7,247 bases of DNA from Verrucomicrobiota bacterium (GCA_019236035.1 JAFAJU010000226.1:1-7247), one strand, 5' to 3'. Counted from the stretch's first letter, positions 1-6,930 are shown. Made by a program: numbers and translations. The notes: generated from the letters alone by a model not told the origin.

Positions 1-40
1 TGTCTCAGCCTGTCGCGATGGATCCCGCGAGTCAAGCGCG

Positions 41-307
<267 letters not shown>

Positions 308-351
308 TGTCTTCCGTTCCGTTATCGGCGTTCCCGACTTGTCTTCCGTTC
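308..351 (+). repeat. 12-bp direct repeat in the recA upstream region
   Basis: TGTCTTCCGTTC occurs at 308-319 and again at 340-351, 32 bp apart (about three helical turns), in the 69-bp gap between the inverted repeat and the recA start. The spacing and position would suit a regulator binding site, but it does not match a LexA box I recognise. It could equally be a short local duplication. A GATAAT hexamer at 358-363 resembles a -10 box, but no -35 box at a good distance is visible. Confidence 0.4.
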
Positions 352-376
352 GGTCCTCGATAATCATGACGGAATC

Positions 377-1423
377 ATGGTAGCCAAAAACTCCGAGGTA
401 GGATCCCCGGATCCTGCGTACGCCGCCCGCAAGAAAAATCTGGATCTGGCTCTGCAGCAGATTGCCAAGGATTATGGCGAAGGCGCCATCATGCGGCTCG
501 GCGACGATCATGTCGCCCCTGTCGAGGTTATTCCGACGGGCAACATTTTGATCGATCGCGCGCTTGGGGTTGGTGGATTTCCCCGGGGTCGAGTCATTGA
601 GGTTTTCGGACCTGAATCCTCCGGTAAGACGACTTTGACACTGACGGTGATTGCACAGGCGCAAAAGCGCGGGGGCCTGGCCGGCTTTATCGATGTCGAG
701 CACGCACTTGACCCGCAGTACGCGCGGCGGCTCGGCGTCAACCTTGATGACCTGCTGGTCTCGCAACCGAGCTCCGGTGAAGAGGCCTTGCGCATTTGCG
801 AAACATTGATTCGTTCCAATGCTCTGGACGTCATTGTGATCGATTCCGTGGCCGCTTTAGTGACTAAAGCCGAGCTGGAGGGCGAGATCGGAGATGCAAC
901 TGTCGGAGCCCAAGCCCGCCTGATGAGCGCTGCGCTGCGGAAATTGACCGCACTCATCTCGAAGGCTAGGACCACATGCATTTTCACCAATCAGATCCGG
1001 GAAAAAATTGGTGTTATGTTTGGAAATCCGGAGACGACGCCCGGAGGCAAGGCGCTCAAATTTTACGCCAGCGTTCGCATCGATATTCGCCGGATTAATG
1101 CGATCAAGCAGACCGACGGAACCGTGACCGGGAGCCGGACAAAAGTGAAAGTGGTCAAAAACAAGGTCGCTCCTCCCTTCACGGAAGCAGAGTTTGACAT
1201 CATGTACAACGAGGGGATCTCAAACGTTGGAGCGCTCCTCGACCTGGCCTTGGAGAAAAATATCCTGGAGAAGCGCGGCTCCTGGATCTCATACAAAGGC
1301 CAGCAATTGGCCCAGGGCAGAGACGCCGCCAAAGAGGCGTTGCGCGCGGACCAGGCGCTGTATGAAGAGCTTGAAGTTGCGGTAAAGACCGCCCTGGACG
1401 AGGAAGCCGCAAAGCGGAGATAG
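377..1423 (+). CDS. recA: Recombinase RecA
   Basis: Cytoplasmic ATP-dependent recombinase: it forms filaments on single-stranded DNA, carries out homologous pairing and strand exchange, and stimulates LexA self-cleavage in the SOS response. The 348-residue protein is of normal length. Visible motifs are Walker A GPESSGKTT (78-86), Walker B ending VIVIDS (152-157), the loop L1 region around GDATVGAQARLMSAALRKL (172-190), and the DNA-binding loop L2 from TNQIREKIGVMFGN (204-217) into the following TPGGKALKFYASVR. The N-terminus is about 12 residues longer than in E. coli RecA, and the C-terminus is short and ends AAKRR, without the long acidic tail of the enterobacterial protein. The ATG at 377 is preceded by only a weak GGA at 371-373. 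Downstream there is no recX; a dispersed repeat and a tRNA follow. No clear terminator is visible. Confidence 0.98.
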   Translation: MVAKNSEVGSPDPAYAARKKNLDLALQQIAKDYGEGAIMRLGDDHVAPVEVIPTGNILIDRALGVGGFPRGRVIEVFGPESSGKTTLTLTVIAQAQKRGGLAGFIDVEHALDPQYARRLGVNLDDLLVSQPSSGEEALRICETLIRSNALDVIVIDSVAALVTKAELEGEIGDATVGAQARLMSAALRKLTALISKARTTCIFTNQIREKIGVMFGNPETTPGGKALKFYASVRIDIRRINAIKQTDGTVTGSRTKVKVVKNKVAPPFTEAEFDIMYNEGISNVGALLDLALEKNILEKRGSWISYKGQQLAQGRDAAKEALRADQALYEELEVAVKTALDEEAAKRR

Positions 1424-1440
1424 AGAGCACGAAGGGAAGA

Positions 1441-1493
1441 AAGGGCGCGGAGGCTGGATTTTACCACTGAGACGCAGAGTGCACGGAGTTCGG
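1441..1493 (+). repeat. Dispersed intergenic repeat, copy 1
   Basis: This segment matches 2790-2842 with four substitutions and one 1-bp gap over 53 bp, in the same orientation. The shared core runs from AAGGGCGCGGAGG through GGATTTTACCAC and a purine-rich part to CACGGAGTTCGG. Similar ACCACtGAGaCgCAGAG-type strings are, from memory, common between genes in Verrucomicrobiota and related MAGs. It has no coding potential and lies just after recA. Confidence 0.75.
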
Positions 1494-1547
1494 CTCCTGG
1501 TTTAGGAATAGGTGGGGCGAAACGGCGAGGTGATCAGCGAAAAGCGG

Positions 1548-1575
1548 TTGCCGAGTTCAAGAATTGCACTTTAGT
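1548..1575 (+). promoter_or_regulatory. Possible sigma70-type promoter of tRNA-Val
   Basis: TTGCCG (1548-1553, four of six against TTGACA) and TTTAGT (1570-1575, four of six against TATAAT) are separated by 16 bp. Transcription would begin near 1582, about 12 bases before the tRNA. The match is modest and rests on consensus alone. Confidence 0.35.
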
Positions 1576-1593
1576 TGTGCTCCACCAAAAAGC

Positions 1594-1668
<75 letters not shown>

Positions 1669-2147
1669 TCCCCTGAACCTCAACGACTTACAACATCTCA
1701 GGTGGTCCCAAAAGGCCGATCACATAACAAGCGGCCGCGGCCTGATCGAGCTAGTGGCCCGGCCGCCGGGCTGCGATGCAAACGGAAAAGGCAAGTTTTA
1801 AACGGCCGACCTAATCAATCGGCCAAATCACGGCGGCGACAAGCTCCATCGCGATCGATGGCGTGATAAATTACCTCGCCGGTGTTCGAAATTAAGCGTT
1901 GTTCGAATCCAGGCGTTCAATATACCGGTTCACGTTTCCCCGGAAACGTTTTCGGCAGCCGCAGTCGCGGACCTTTCGCGCCTTTGACGCCTGCAACCGG
2001 TTCACGAGCAGCCTTAAGAGCCATAAAGCAGATATTTTCGTCGGCCTCAGCTAATGTTCAGGTCGCTCCGCGGCGTCGACTCTTCATCGCGCGCAAAGAC
2101 TCAAAAAAATTTCGCGCCTTATGACCGGCTATCAAGATTTTGGAGGT
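1669..2147. other. Intergenic stretch with small hairpins, no gene recognised
   Basis: No convincing coding region lies between the tRNA and the SnoaL-like gene; the only open frame on the + strand starts with GTG and resembles nothing known. Visible structure: perfect palindrome GGCCGCGGCC (1733-1742) inside a CGATCA/TGATCG pair (1715-1720/1743-1748); hairpin GCCCGG-CCG-CCGGGC (1757-1771); hairpin GGCCGA/TCGGCC with a 9-base loop (1804-1824); hairpin CCATCG-CGAT-CGATGG (1846-1861); near-palindrome ACGTTTCC-CC-GGAAACGT (1932-1949); TGTTCGAA at 1883-1890 and 1900-1907; and ACCGGTTCACG at 1924-1934 and 1996-2006. These could be parts of a structured RNA, operator sites, or decayed sequence. I cannot decide which. 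Confidence 0.4.
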
Positions 2148-2672
2148 TTAAAGGCCAGGGCTGGCAGTCGGGGACGCTGTCGCACCCGGTGCTGCGGTTA
2201 CGTTATAGGTGTCGAAACGGATCTTCCAAGTATCGCCCTCGCGAACAAAAATATTTGACCAATAGCCTTTGACTTCGATGTGGCCGCCGTTCGGGTCTTG
2301 AATGGTCTCGCTCAATTCCCCGTTAACCCATACCGCATCACCAGCCGTTCCTATGAGGCGAACCGAATCCGGATCAACCTTATCTATATGGTTTTTGGGG
2401 TGCGATCGCTCGATTTGGTCTGCATACCAATTCTCTATTGCGTCCCGACCGTAAACCGGTCCCTGCGGAGTCACAATAACCGCGTCCCACGTGTAGCATG
2501 CGGCCAAGGCGGCCGCATCGTTGTTAGCGTACGCCTCCTTATATTTTTGACCGAGTGCGCCAAGCTGCTCGATTACTTGTCGATCGGGCACCATTGCGTT
2601 CTGTTGGGCGAAGGTTGGCAAAGCAAAGCTGATTGCCAGCCCTACGAGGGAAACTACTGAGCGTCTTTTCAT
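2148..2672 (-). CDS. Exported SnoaL-like (DUF4440/NTF2-fold) protein
   Basis: Predicted 174-residue secreted or periplasmic protein. The start at 2672 (MKRRSVV) is preferred over the in-frame ATG at 2696 because GGGAG lies 8 bases before it and it gives a clean signal peptide: KRR, a hydrophobic stretch, then cleavage likely after residue 22 (PTFA-QQ). The mature part fits the SnoaL/DUF4440 alpha+beta barrel: an N-terminal helix with YKEAYANNDAAALAACYTWDAV (about 44-65), then VYGRDAIENWY, and late strands GYWSNIFVREGDTWKIRFDTYNV. Family members include ketosteroid isomerase-like enzymes and many proteins of unknown role, so no substrate is assigned. The last 15 residues are Ala/Pro/Ser/Thr-rich and probably disordered. 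It stands alone on the minus strand. A TTGACG hexamer lies about 90 bases upstream without a good -10 box. Confidence 0.85.
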   Translation of the reverse strand: MKRRSVVSLVGLAISFALPTFAQQNAMVPDRQVIEQLGALGQKYKEAYANNDAAALAACYTWDAVIVTPQGPVYGRDAIENWYADQIERSHPKNHIDKVDPDSVRLIGTAGDAVWVNGELSETIQDPNGGHIEVKGYWSNIFVREGDTWKIRFDTYNVTAAPGATASPTASPGL

Positions 2673-2789
2673 TGTCTTCTCCCGGTGTCTCGACATCGTT
2701 TGCCGGCTAACGACCTATTGCGACAATACGAATGGATGCCTTGCCCGATTCGGCGTCAAGGTGAAGCACAGCCGAACCCGGTGAAGAGC

Positions 2790-2842
2790 AAGGGCGCGGA
2801 GGTGGATTTTACCACAGGGACGCAAAGTTCACGGAGTTCGGG
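2790..2842 (+). repeat. Dispersed intergenic repeat, copy 2
   Basis: Second copy of the repeat at 1441-1493, same orientation, four substitutions and a 1-bp gap apart. It lies between the SnoaL-like gene and the yoeB stop codon, ending 8 bp from that stop. The two copies bracket a 1.3-kb segment holding the tRNA and the SnoaL-like gene. Confidence 0.75.
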
Positions 2843-2849
2843 TCTAGAT

Positions 2850-3125
2850 TTATCGGTAATGATACCGACACATTAGGAGATAGATCTTGCCAGCATCGAC
2901 TCGGTAAACAATTCGATGCTCCTGCGTGATCCTGCGACTCCATGCTCCCAGAGCCTTTAACAGCTCCGGCTTGCCGATGCCCTTAAAAGGATCCCGGCTG
3001 ATGTGCTCAACCAGAATCAAAACCTTCAGGGCGACTTTCGGGTCGATCTCGGTCCAGTATTTGAGATCTTCAAGAAAATGAGGATCAACGATCAGTAGAA
3101 ATGTCGACCGCTGCTCTGAGCTCAT
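2850..3125 (-). CDS. yoeB: YoeB family toxin (ribosome-dependent mRNA interferase)
   Basis: Toxin of a type II toxin-antitoxin pair. YoeB proteins of the RelE superfamily cleave mRNA in the ribosomal A site and are neutralised by YefM. The 91-residue protein aligns along its length with E. coli YoeB: DLKYW (20-24), DPFKGIGKPELLK (45-57), WSRRITQEHRIVYRV (62-76) and CRYHY (86-90). The catalytic residues known from E. coli (Glu46, Arg65, His83, Tyr84) correspond to Glu54, Arg71, His89 and Tyr90, so the toxin looks intact. It has one extra C-terminal Arg and a slightly shorter loop before WSRR. The ATG at 3125 overlaps the antitoxin end by 41 bases, which implies translational coupling; a start further inside is possible, since the first eight residues are not conserved. 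Confidence 0.93.
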   Translation of the reverse strand: MSSEQRSTFLLIVDPHFLEDLKYWTEIDPKVALKVLILVEHISRDPFKGIGKPELLKALGAWSRRITQEHRIVYRVDAGKIYLLMCRYHYR

Positions 3126-3369
3126 CCAGATTCATTTCCGTGCCGCCACCTCGATAAGATCGTAGGATGGCCTCAAGTAGCCGTTTTGCGTTGGCTGGAG
3201 AGCGCAGCAAATGGGCTGTTGCAAGCAGTCCCGATAATTCGTCAGCCGGAATAACCGCCACGTCTTCATGACCACGCCGACGAATAATCACAGCCTCTCG
3301 GGTGGACGTAATCTCGTTGAGTACCCCAGCCAAGCCATCCCGGGCTTGAGTATAGGTAATTGTTTTCGT
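3085..3369 (-). CDS. yefM: YefM/Phd family antitoxin, non-ATG start
   Basis: DNA-binding antitoxin that would neutralise the downstream YoeB and repress the operon. The family signature is clear: TITYTQARDGLAGVLNEI, then VIIRRRGHEDVAVIPADELSG, then AHLLRSPANAKRLLEAI, matching the E. coli LLRSPANARRL region. The first conventional start in frame is TTG at 3333, which would remove the first strand and helix of the DNA-binding fold (82 residues). The homology extends 12 codons upstream to 3369, where the codon matching the usual Met of MKTITYTQAR is ACG, directly after an in-frame TGA. Coordinates given here use that homologous start (94 residues). Actual initiation may be at ACG, ATT (3360) or TTG (3333), or the ACG may be a sequence error for ATG. 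The C-terminal tail overlaps yoeB by 41 bases. Confidence 0.85.
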   Translation of the reverse strand, partial: TKTITYTQARDGLAGVLNEITSTREAVIIRRRGHEDVAVIPADELSGLLATAHLLRSPANAKRLLEAILRSYRGGGTEMNLDELRAAVDISTDR

Positions 3370-3375
3370 TCAGCG

Positions 3376-3403
3376 ACAATACCATGTACAGGATTGCTGT
3401 CCA
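3376..3403 (-). promoter_or_regulatory. Candidate yefM-yoeB promoter with TGTACA operator
   Basis: On the minus strand, TGGACA (3403-3398, five of six against TTGACA) and TATTGT (3381-3376, four of six against TATAAT) are 16 bp apart. The spacer contains the palindrome TGTACA (3385-3390). TGTACA is the core bound by the E. coli YefM-YoeB complex, so autorepression is a natural reading. Only one full core is seen; the E. coli operator has two. The predicted transcription start falls at about 3371-3368, on the ACG start codon. Confidence 0.55.
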
Positions 3404-3478
3404 GAAAAGAGGACATTCGGAACCCGCCGAGAAGTTAGGGATCACGAGAGGTATCGACGTATCGGCGAACACGGAGAT

Positions 3479-3539
3479 GTAGGCGAAGCGTCTCGCTCAG
3501 CTCGCTCCTGAAGGGTGCAAAGCGGGACGCTTCGCCTAC
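3479..3539. repeat. Palindromic intergenic element with 14-bp stem
   Basis: GTAGGCGAAGCGTC (3479-3492) is the exact reverse complement of 3526-3539, around a 33-base centre with CTCGCTCAGCTCGCTC-like internal repetition. It sits between the DUF1232 gene and the antitoxin promoter, 8 bp after the DUF1232 stop. Neither side carries a T run, so it is not a standard intrinsic terminator, although it could stabilise or end the upstream transcript. The form suits a REP- or MITE-like dispersed element. Confidence 0.75.
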
Positions 3540-3547
3540 TTAGCGCA

Positions 3548-3949
3548 TCAATCCGGTTCTTGCTCGATCGGCTTTTGTGCATTGCGAGCAAGGACGTGTT
3601 TCAGGAACGGCCGCTTGTAATTCTCAAACACAGCGTTGATGATGGCCGCGTCGTCCGCGTAGCCGGTTCTCGGAATGGCGTCTGGGAGAATGTCTACTCC
3701 CTTGCGCAGGTAAAAAAGCGCAAAAGCGGACTCCGCGATCGCGGTAAATGGAATCGATCGATTCAAGCCCGCGTGAAAGTCCTCGATTATCTCCGCCAGG
3801 AACTCGACCTGATCCGCCAGATTCGGAAACTCCGTCACTTGCGTAACGGCCAGTCGAATTTCAGGCAACCAGCGAACCAATTTGTCGAGGTGGACGGGCG
3901 TAATCCGGCGAGCGCCGTCGGTGATAAAATCTTGTAATTCCTGGTTCAT
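3548..3949 (-). CDS. DUF1232 (YkvA-like) family protein
   Basis: 133-residue protein of unknown biochemical role. The recognisable part is the DUF1232/YkvA signature at about 79-104: FYLRKGVDILPDAIP followed by RTGYADDAAII, with the family's conserved D-x-(I/L)-P-D-x-(I/L)-P and G-Y-x-D-D-A pattern. The N-terminal 75 residues are mainly helical and Glu/Asp-rich, and no signal peptide is seen. The C-terminus (EQEPD) is acidic. The ATG at 3949 opens the frame without a clear Shine-Dalgarno sequence. It lies downstream of alaS on the same strand, 238 bp away, with the inverted repeat at 4007-4184 between them, so co-transcription is possible but unproven. Confidence 0.75.
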   Translation of the reverse strand: MNQELQDFITDGARRITPVHLDKLVRWLPEIRLAVTQVTEFPNLADQVEFLAEIIEDFHAGLNRSIPFTAIAESAFALFYLRKGVDILPDAIPRTGYADDAAIINAVFENYKRPFLKHVLARNAQKPIEQEPD

Positions 3950-4006
3950 TTGGACCCGTGAAACAGGCTAACACAATTCAGGCTCGCGAAGGAAGCGCGG
4001 AAAAAA

Positions 4007-4184
4007 CAGGAGTTCAGGAGTCAGGAGTTGCAGGAGTTCAGGAGGCCGAGTGAAGAGCCTCGGAGACAAAGACTCCGAGGGCTGGAAAGAGGCAGAAATG
4101 GGTGATTGAATTCGACTGCGAAACGACCTCTGATTCTTTGCTGCGGGCCCGCCTCCTGAACTCCTGAACTCCTGTAACTCCTTC
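4007..4184. repeat. Inverted repeat with tandem CAGGAGTT arms
   Basis: The left arm (4007-4046) consists of about five CAGGAGT(T)-type units. The right arm (4151-4184) carries four such units in reverse complement. The arms enclose a 104-bp unique centre that contains a hairpin of its own, CCTCGGAG (4058-4065) with CTCCGAGG (4073-4080) around a 7-base loop. The right arm begins 3 bp after the alaS stop codon, so it would form the 3' end of the alaS message. No T run follows either hairpin on the minus strand. The architecture parallels the element at 41-307. Confidence 0.8.
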
Positions 4185-4187
4185 TTC

Positions 4188-6830
4188 TCAGAGCCCCGCC
4201 GTAAGCTCCAGGGCTCGCTCCCTGGCCAAATCCAGTTTCGTATGATCCTTGCCAACGCCACGTGCCAAGTCTGGGCGACCACCACCTTTTCCGCCGAGGA
4301 TCGTCGCCAGTTCCTGAACGATCGGACCGGCCTGAAGCTTTTTCGTCAGCGAAGGATCCACCATCACGAGCAGATTGACCTGTTCAGGGCTCCTACCAAA
4401 CAGTATGGCGACGCCACCGAATTTTCTGGCCTTCAACAGATTCGCGACGATCTGAAGCTGATCTCCAGTTGCGCCTTCGATCACCTCCACCAGGGCGCGT
4501 TTGTCCGCGGAAAGTTTCCCTACAATCTGTTCTGCTTCGCGCTGCAGCATCTGGGTCCGCTCTTTTTCTAAGGTCTTTTTCAGCTCAACTAACTCGCGAT
4601 TGAGTTCTTCGATCTTAACCGTCCGCTGATCTAACTGCTCTTGCAGGTAGCGAAAGGCAACCAGACCGGAGAGGGCTTCCACTCTACGGACACCCGCGGA
4701 AATGGCGCCTTCACTAACAATCTTGAACAGACCAAGCTGTCCGGTCCGCAGCACATGCGTACCACCACACAACTCCATGGAGTAACCATCCAGCCGCCCC
4801 GCATTCCCACCGATCTGTACAACCCGAACTTCGGCCCCATATTTTTCGCCGAAGAACTGCATGATATCGGGGCGGGTTTTCACTTCTCCATAGGGAACTT
4901 CGATCCAGCTAACCGTGTCATTCACGACGATTCGCTCGTTGATCAACTCCTCTATATCGCGCAGTTGTTGCGAGGACACCGGATTACTGTTGAAGTCAAA
5001 TCGCAAGCGATCGGGTCCGACGTAAGAACCCTTTTGACTAACCTCCTTACCCACAACTTCGTGTAAAGCCCAGTGAAGCAAATGGGTGGCCGTATGATGT
5101 GCCTCAATCATGCGGCGCCGGGGACGATCTACTCTCAGGAAGACTTCGCTGGGAAGATTGACTTCGATCGGCCGGTTGAGTTTCAGGTAAAACGTACTGC
5201 CTTGCCTGGTTACACCCGTTACCGGTACGGTCTCGCCCCCGGGAACTGTCACTTCGCCAGTATCGCTGACCTGTCCACCCATTTCGGCGTACAGGGGCGA
5301 TCGGTCGACAATCGCAAACGTCTGTTTCTCCTGGGTGATGACCCGGACCAATTGCACCCGGGCTTCGTCACGGTAAAAACCAACAAACTCGGTCGGAACC
5401 GTTTCTTTGACCGCGGTAATCACTTCCTTATCCTGCGCCGCTCGCGAACGTTCGCGCTGTTCCTCCATCTGTCTTTCGACTGCTCCCAGATCGAGCGTCA
5501 GACCGCGTTCGCGAACTAACACCTCTGTCAGATCGACGGGAAATCCGTACGTATCATACAGCCTGAAGGCGGCTTCAGGAGGAAAAGTTTTTCCGATTGG
5601 TTTGCTGAATTCTTCCTCGAAAATGCGTAACCCACGATCCAGCGTGCGGTTGAAGAGTACTTCCTCACTCTCCAACACCTCAATCAGCGTGTCCTGCCCT
5701 GCCACCAGTTCCGGAAAAACGGAGCCAAAGTTATCGACCACGATCGGAACCAATTTGCTAAGAAACCCCTCCGAACCAAGACCAAGGTATCGTCCAAACA
5801 TCACCGCCCGGCGCAGGATTCGTCGCACGACATAGTTGCGATCTGTATTGCTCGGCAAAATTCCATCCGCGATGGCAAAGCAGAGCGTGCGAATGTGATC
5901 AGCTACCACGCGGAAAGCGACGTCAATTTTTTCTTGTTCGGAAAGATTCGCGCGCGAGCCGGGCAGCGTTCTTCCGTACGATTTGCCGCTGATGTCTGAG
6001 ATTCTTTTGAATATTGGCTGAAAGACGCCGCTCTCGTAATTGGAAATCGGGCGATCGAAATGGCGCAAGTTCCCCGTACATTCGATAATGCCGGCGACCC
6101 TCTCGAAACCGAGTCCGGTATCCACATGGTTTGCCGGCAACGGCGAAAATCCGCCGTCCGAATCTGCATTGAACTGGATAAACACTAGATTCCAGATCTC
6201 AATGCAGGACGGGTTTCCCTGGTTGACCAACCTGCCTTTTGTGTCGCCACTTACCGTCAGGTCGACATGTACCTCAGAGCAGGGACCGCAAGGGCCGGTG
6301 TCTCCCATCATCCAGAAATTGTCTTTCCGGTCGCCGTTGACAACGTGCACCTTCGGATCAAGGCCGGCCCGTGCAAACGCAGCTGCCCAATAGTTGTAGG
6401 CTTCCTGGTCAAACGTTGCGGGATCCCCCTCACCAGGTGCGTAGACCGTGGCATATAGGCGGCCTGGCGGGAATTGCCATCGCTCAACCAGAAGTTCCCA
6501 GGCCCAATTAATCGCCTCTTTCTTGAAGTAATCCCCAAAACTCCAGTTACCCAGCATTTCAAAGAATGTGTGATGATAAGTATCGAATCCGACATCATCG
6601 AGGTCATTGTGTTTACCGCCGGCTCGGATGCATTTCTGGGTATCGGCCACCCGCGGCGGCGCGTACGGCGGTTTCTGCTGACCAAGAAAATAGGGTACGA
6701 ACTGGTTCATGCCCGCGTTGGTGAAAAGCAGATTTGGAGCACTGGGGAGCAAGCTCGCGGACGGCACAATCGTGTGCTGCTTTTCGCGGAAAAAATCCAA
6801 AAAAGATTGCCTGACCTCGAATGCCTTCAT
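4188..6830 (-). CDS. alaS: Alanine--tRNA ligase
   Basis: Cytoplasmic class II synthetase that charges tRNA-Ala and clears Ser- and Gly-tRNA-Ala with its editing domain. At 880 residues it is full length. The catalytic domain shows FTNAGMNQF (36-44), the Arg-Ala-Gly-Gly-Lys-His-Asn segment (69-75), FFEMLGNWSFGDYFKKEA (89-106), GPCGPCSEV (179-187) and HVDTGLGFER (235-244). The tRNA-recognition region includes ADHIRTLCFAIADG (310-323) and YVVRRILRRA (333-342). The editing domain has zinc motif HHTATHLLH (578-586) and CGGTHV (688-693), so all four metal ligands are present. A coiled-coil stretch (about 727-768) leads to the C-Ala domain with GGKGGGRPD (846-854). The ATG at 6830 gives the canonical N-terminus, with AGGG 9 bases before it. 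The leader holds a palindromic element (6843-6930). Confidence 0.98.
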   Translation of the reverse strand: MKAFEVRQSFLDFFREKQHTIVPSASLLPSAPNLLFTNAGMNQFVPYFLGQQKPPYAPPRVADTQKCIRAGGKHNDLDDVGFDTYHHTFFEMLGNWSFGDYFKKEAINWAWELLVERWQFPPGRLYATVYAPGEGDPATFDQEAYNYWAAAFARAGLDPKVHVVNGDRKDNFWMMGDTGPCGPCSEVHVDLTVSGDTKGRLVNQGNPSCIEIWNLVFIQFNADSDGGFSPLPANHVDTGLGFERVAGIIECTGNLRHFDRPISNYESGVFQPIFKRISDISGKSYGRTLPGSRANLSEQEKIDVAFRVVADHIRTLCFAIADGILPSNTDRNYVVRRILRRAVMFGRYLGLGSEGFLSKLVPIVVDNFGSVFPELVAGQDTLIEVLESEEVLFNRTLDRGLRIFEEEFSKPIGKTFPPEAAFRLYDTYGFPVDLTEVLVRERGLTLDLGAVERQMEEQRERSRAAQDKEVITAVKETVPTEFVGFYRDEARVQLVRVITQEKQTFAIVDRSPLYAEMGGQVSDTGEVTVPGGETVPVTGVTRQGSTFYLKLNRPIEVNLPSEVFLRVDRPRRRMIEAHHTATHLLHWALHEVVGKEVSQKGSYVGPDRLRFDFNSNPVSSQQLRDIEELINERIVVNDTVSWIEVPYGEVKTRPDIMQFFGEKYGAEVRVVQIGGNAGRLDGYSMELCGGTHVLRTGQLGLFKIVSEGAISAGVRRVEALSGLVAFRYLQEQLDQRTVKIEELNRELVELKKTLEKERTQMLQREAEQIVGKLSADKRALVEVIEGATGDQLQIVANLLKARKFGGVAILFGRSPEQVNLLVMVDPSLTKKLQAGPIVQELATILGGKGGGRPDLARGVGKDHTKLDLARERALELTAGL

Positions 6831-6842
6831 GGTGCAACGCCC

Positions 6843-6930
6843 TAGCGAGGCCGCGCCTCAGACCAACGAGATGCAAGGGGTAGGTAGACCGGGCTCGGCG
6901 TGGCACCGACGGGACTCAGCGGCCTCGCTA
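6843..6930 (-). repeat. Palindromic element in the alaS leader
   Basis: TAGCGAGGCCGC (6843-6854) is the perfect reverse complement of 6919-6930, with a 64-base centre rich in G and C that includes a small TCGG/CCGA stem (6895-6898/6906-6909). It ends 12 bp before the alaS start, and its last base is also the first base of the only Shine-Dalgarno-like motif (AGGG, 6843-6840). If the alaS promoter lies upstream, the message would begin with this structure. It could be a dispersed repeat or a regulatory leader. T-box features are not evident. Confidence 0.65.

Noticed and set aside
1..40. Possible end of a gene entering from the left edge
   Set aside because: All three + frames are open briefly, but 40 bases give no recognisable protein, and the next sequence is the inverted repeat.
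1063..1467. Minus-strand open frame across the end of recA
   Set aside because: Serine- and arginine-rich shadow of recA without any recognisable domain.
1883..1910. GTTCGAA copies resembling a tRNA T arm, possible attachment site or tRNA remnant
   Set aside because: The flanking bases do not form a T stem, and no longer match to the tRNA-Val 3' end is present.
1882..2124. 80-codon GTG-initiated frame in the gap after the tRNA
   Set aside because: No ribosome-binding site, no recognisable motif, basic low-information composition; treated as non-coding.
3266..3472. Alternative frame starting with MFADTS upstream of the antitoxin
   Set aside because: It overlaps the antitoxin in another frame, runs through the promoter/operator, and ends in sequence that only makes sense in the YefM frame.
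3515..3937. Plus-strand open frame opposite the DUF1232 gene
   Set aside because: The minus-strand frame carries the DUF1232 signature; the plus-strand frame has no recognisable feature.
4058..4080. Intrinsic terminator of alaS
   Set aside because: The 8-bp hairpin has no T run on the minus strand, and it sits over 100 bases past the stop.
4641..5519. Long plus-strand frames within alaS
   Set aside because: Antisense shadows of a full-length, motif-complete alaS.
6843..6930. T-box riboswitch controlling alaS
   Set aside because: No T-box consensus, specifier loop or terminator/antiterminator pair is visible, and T-boxes are not expected in the inferred phylum.
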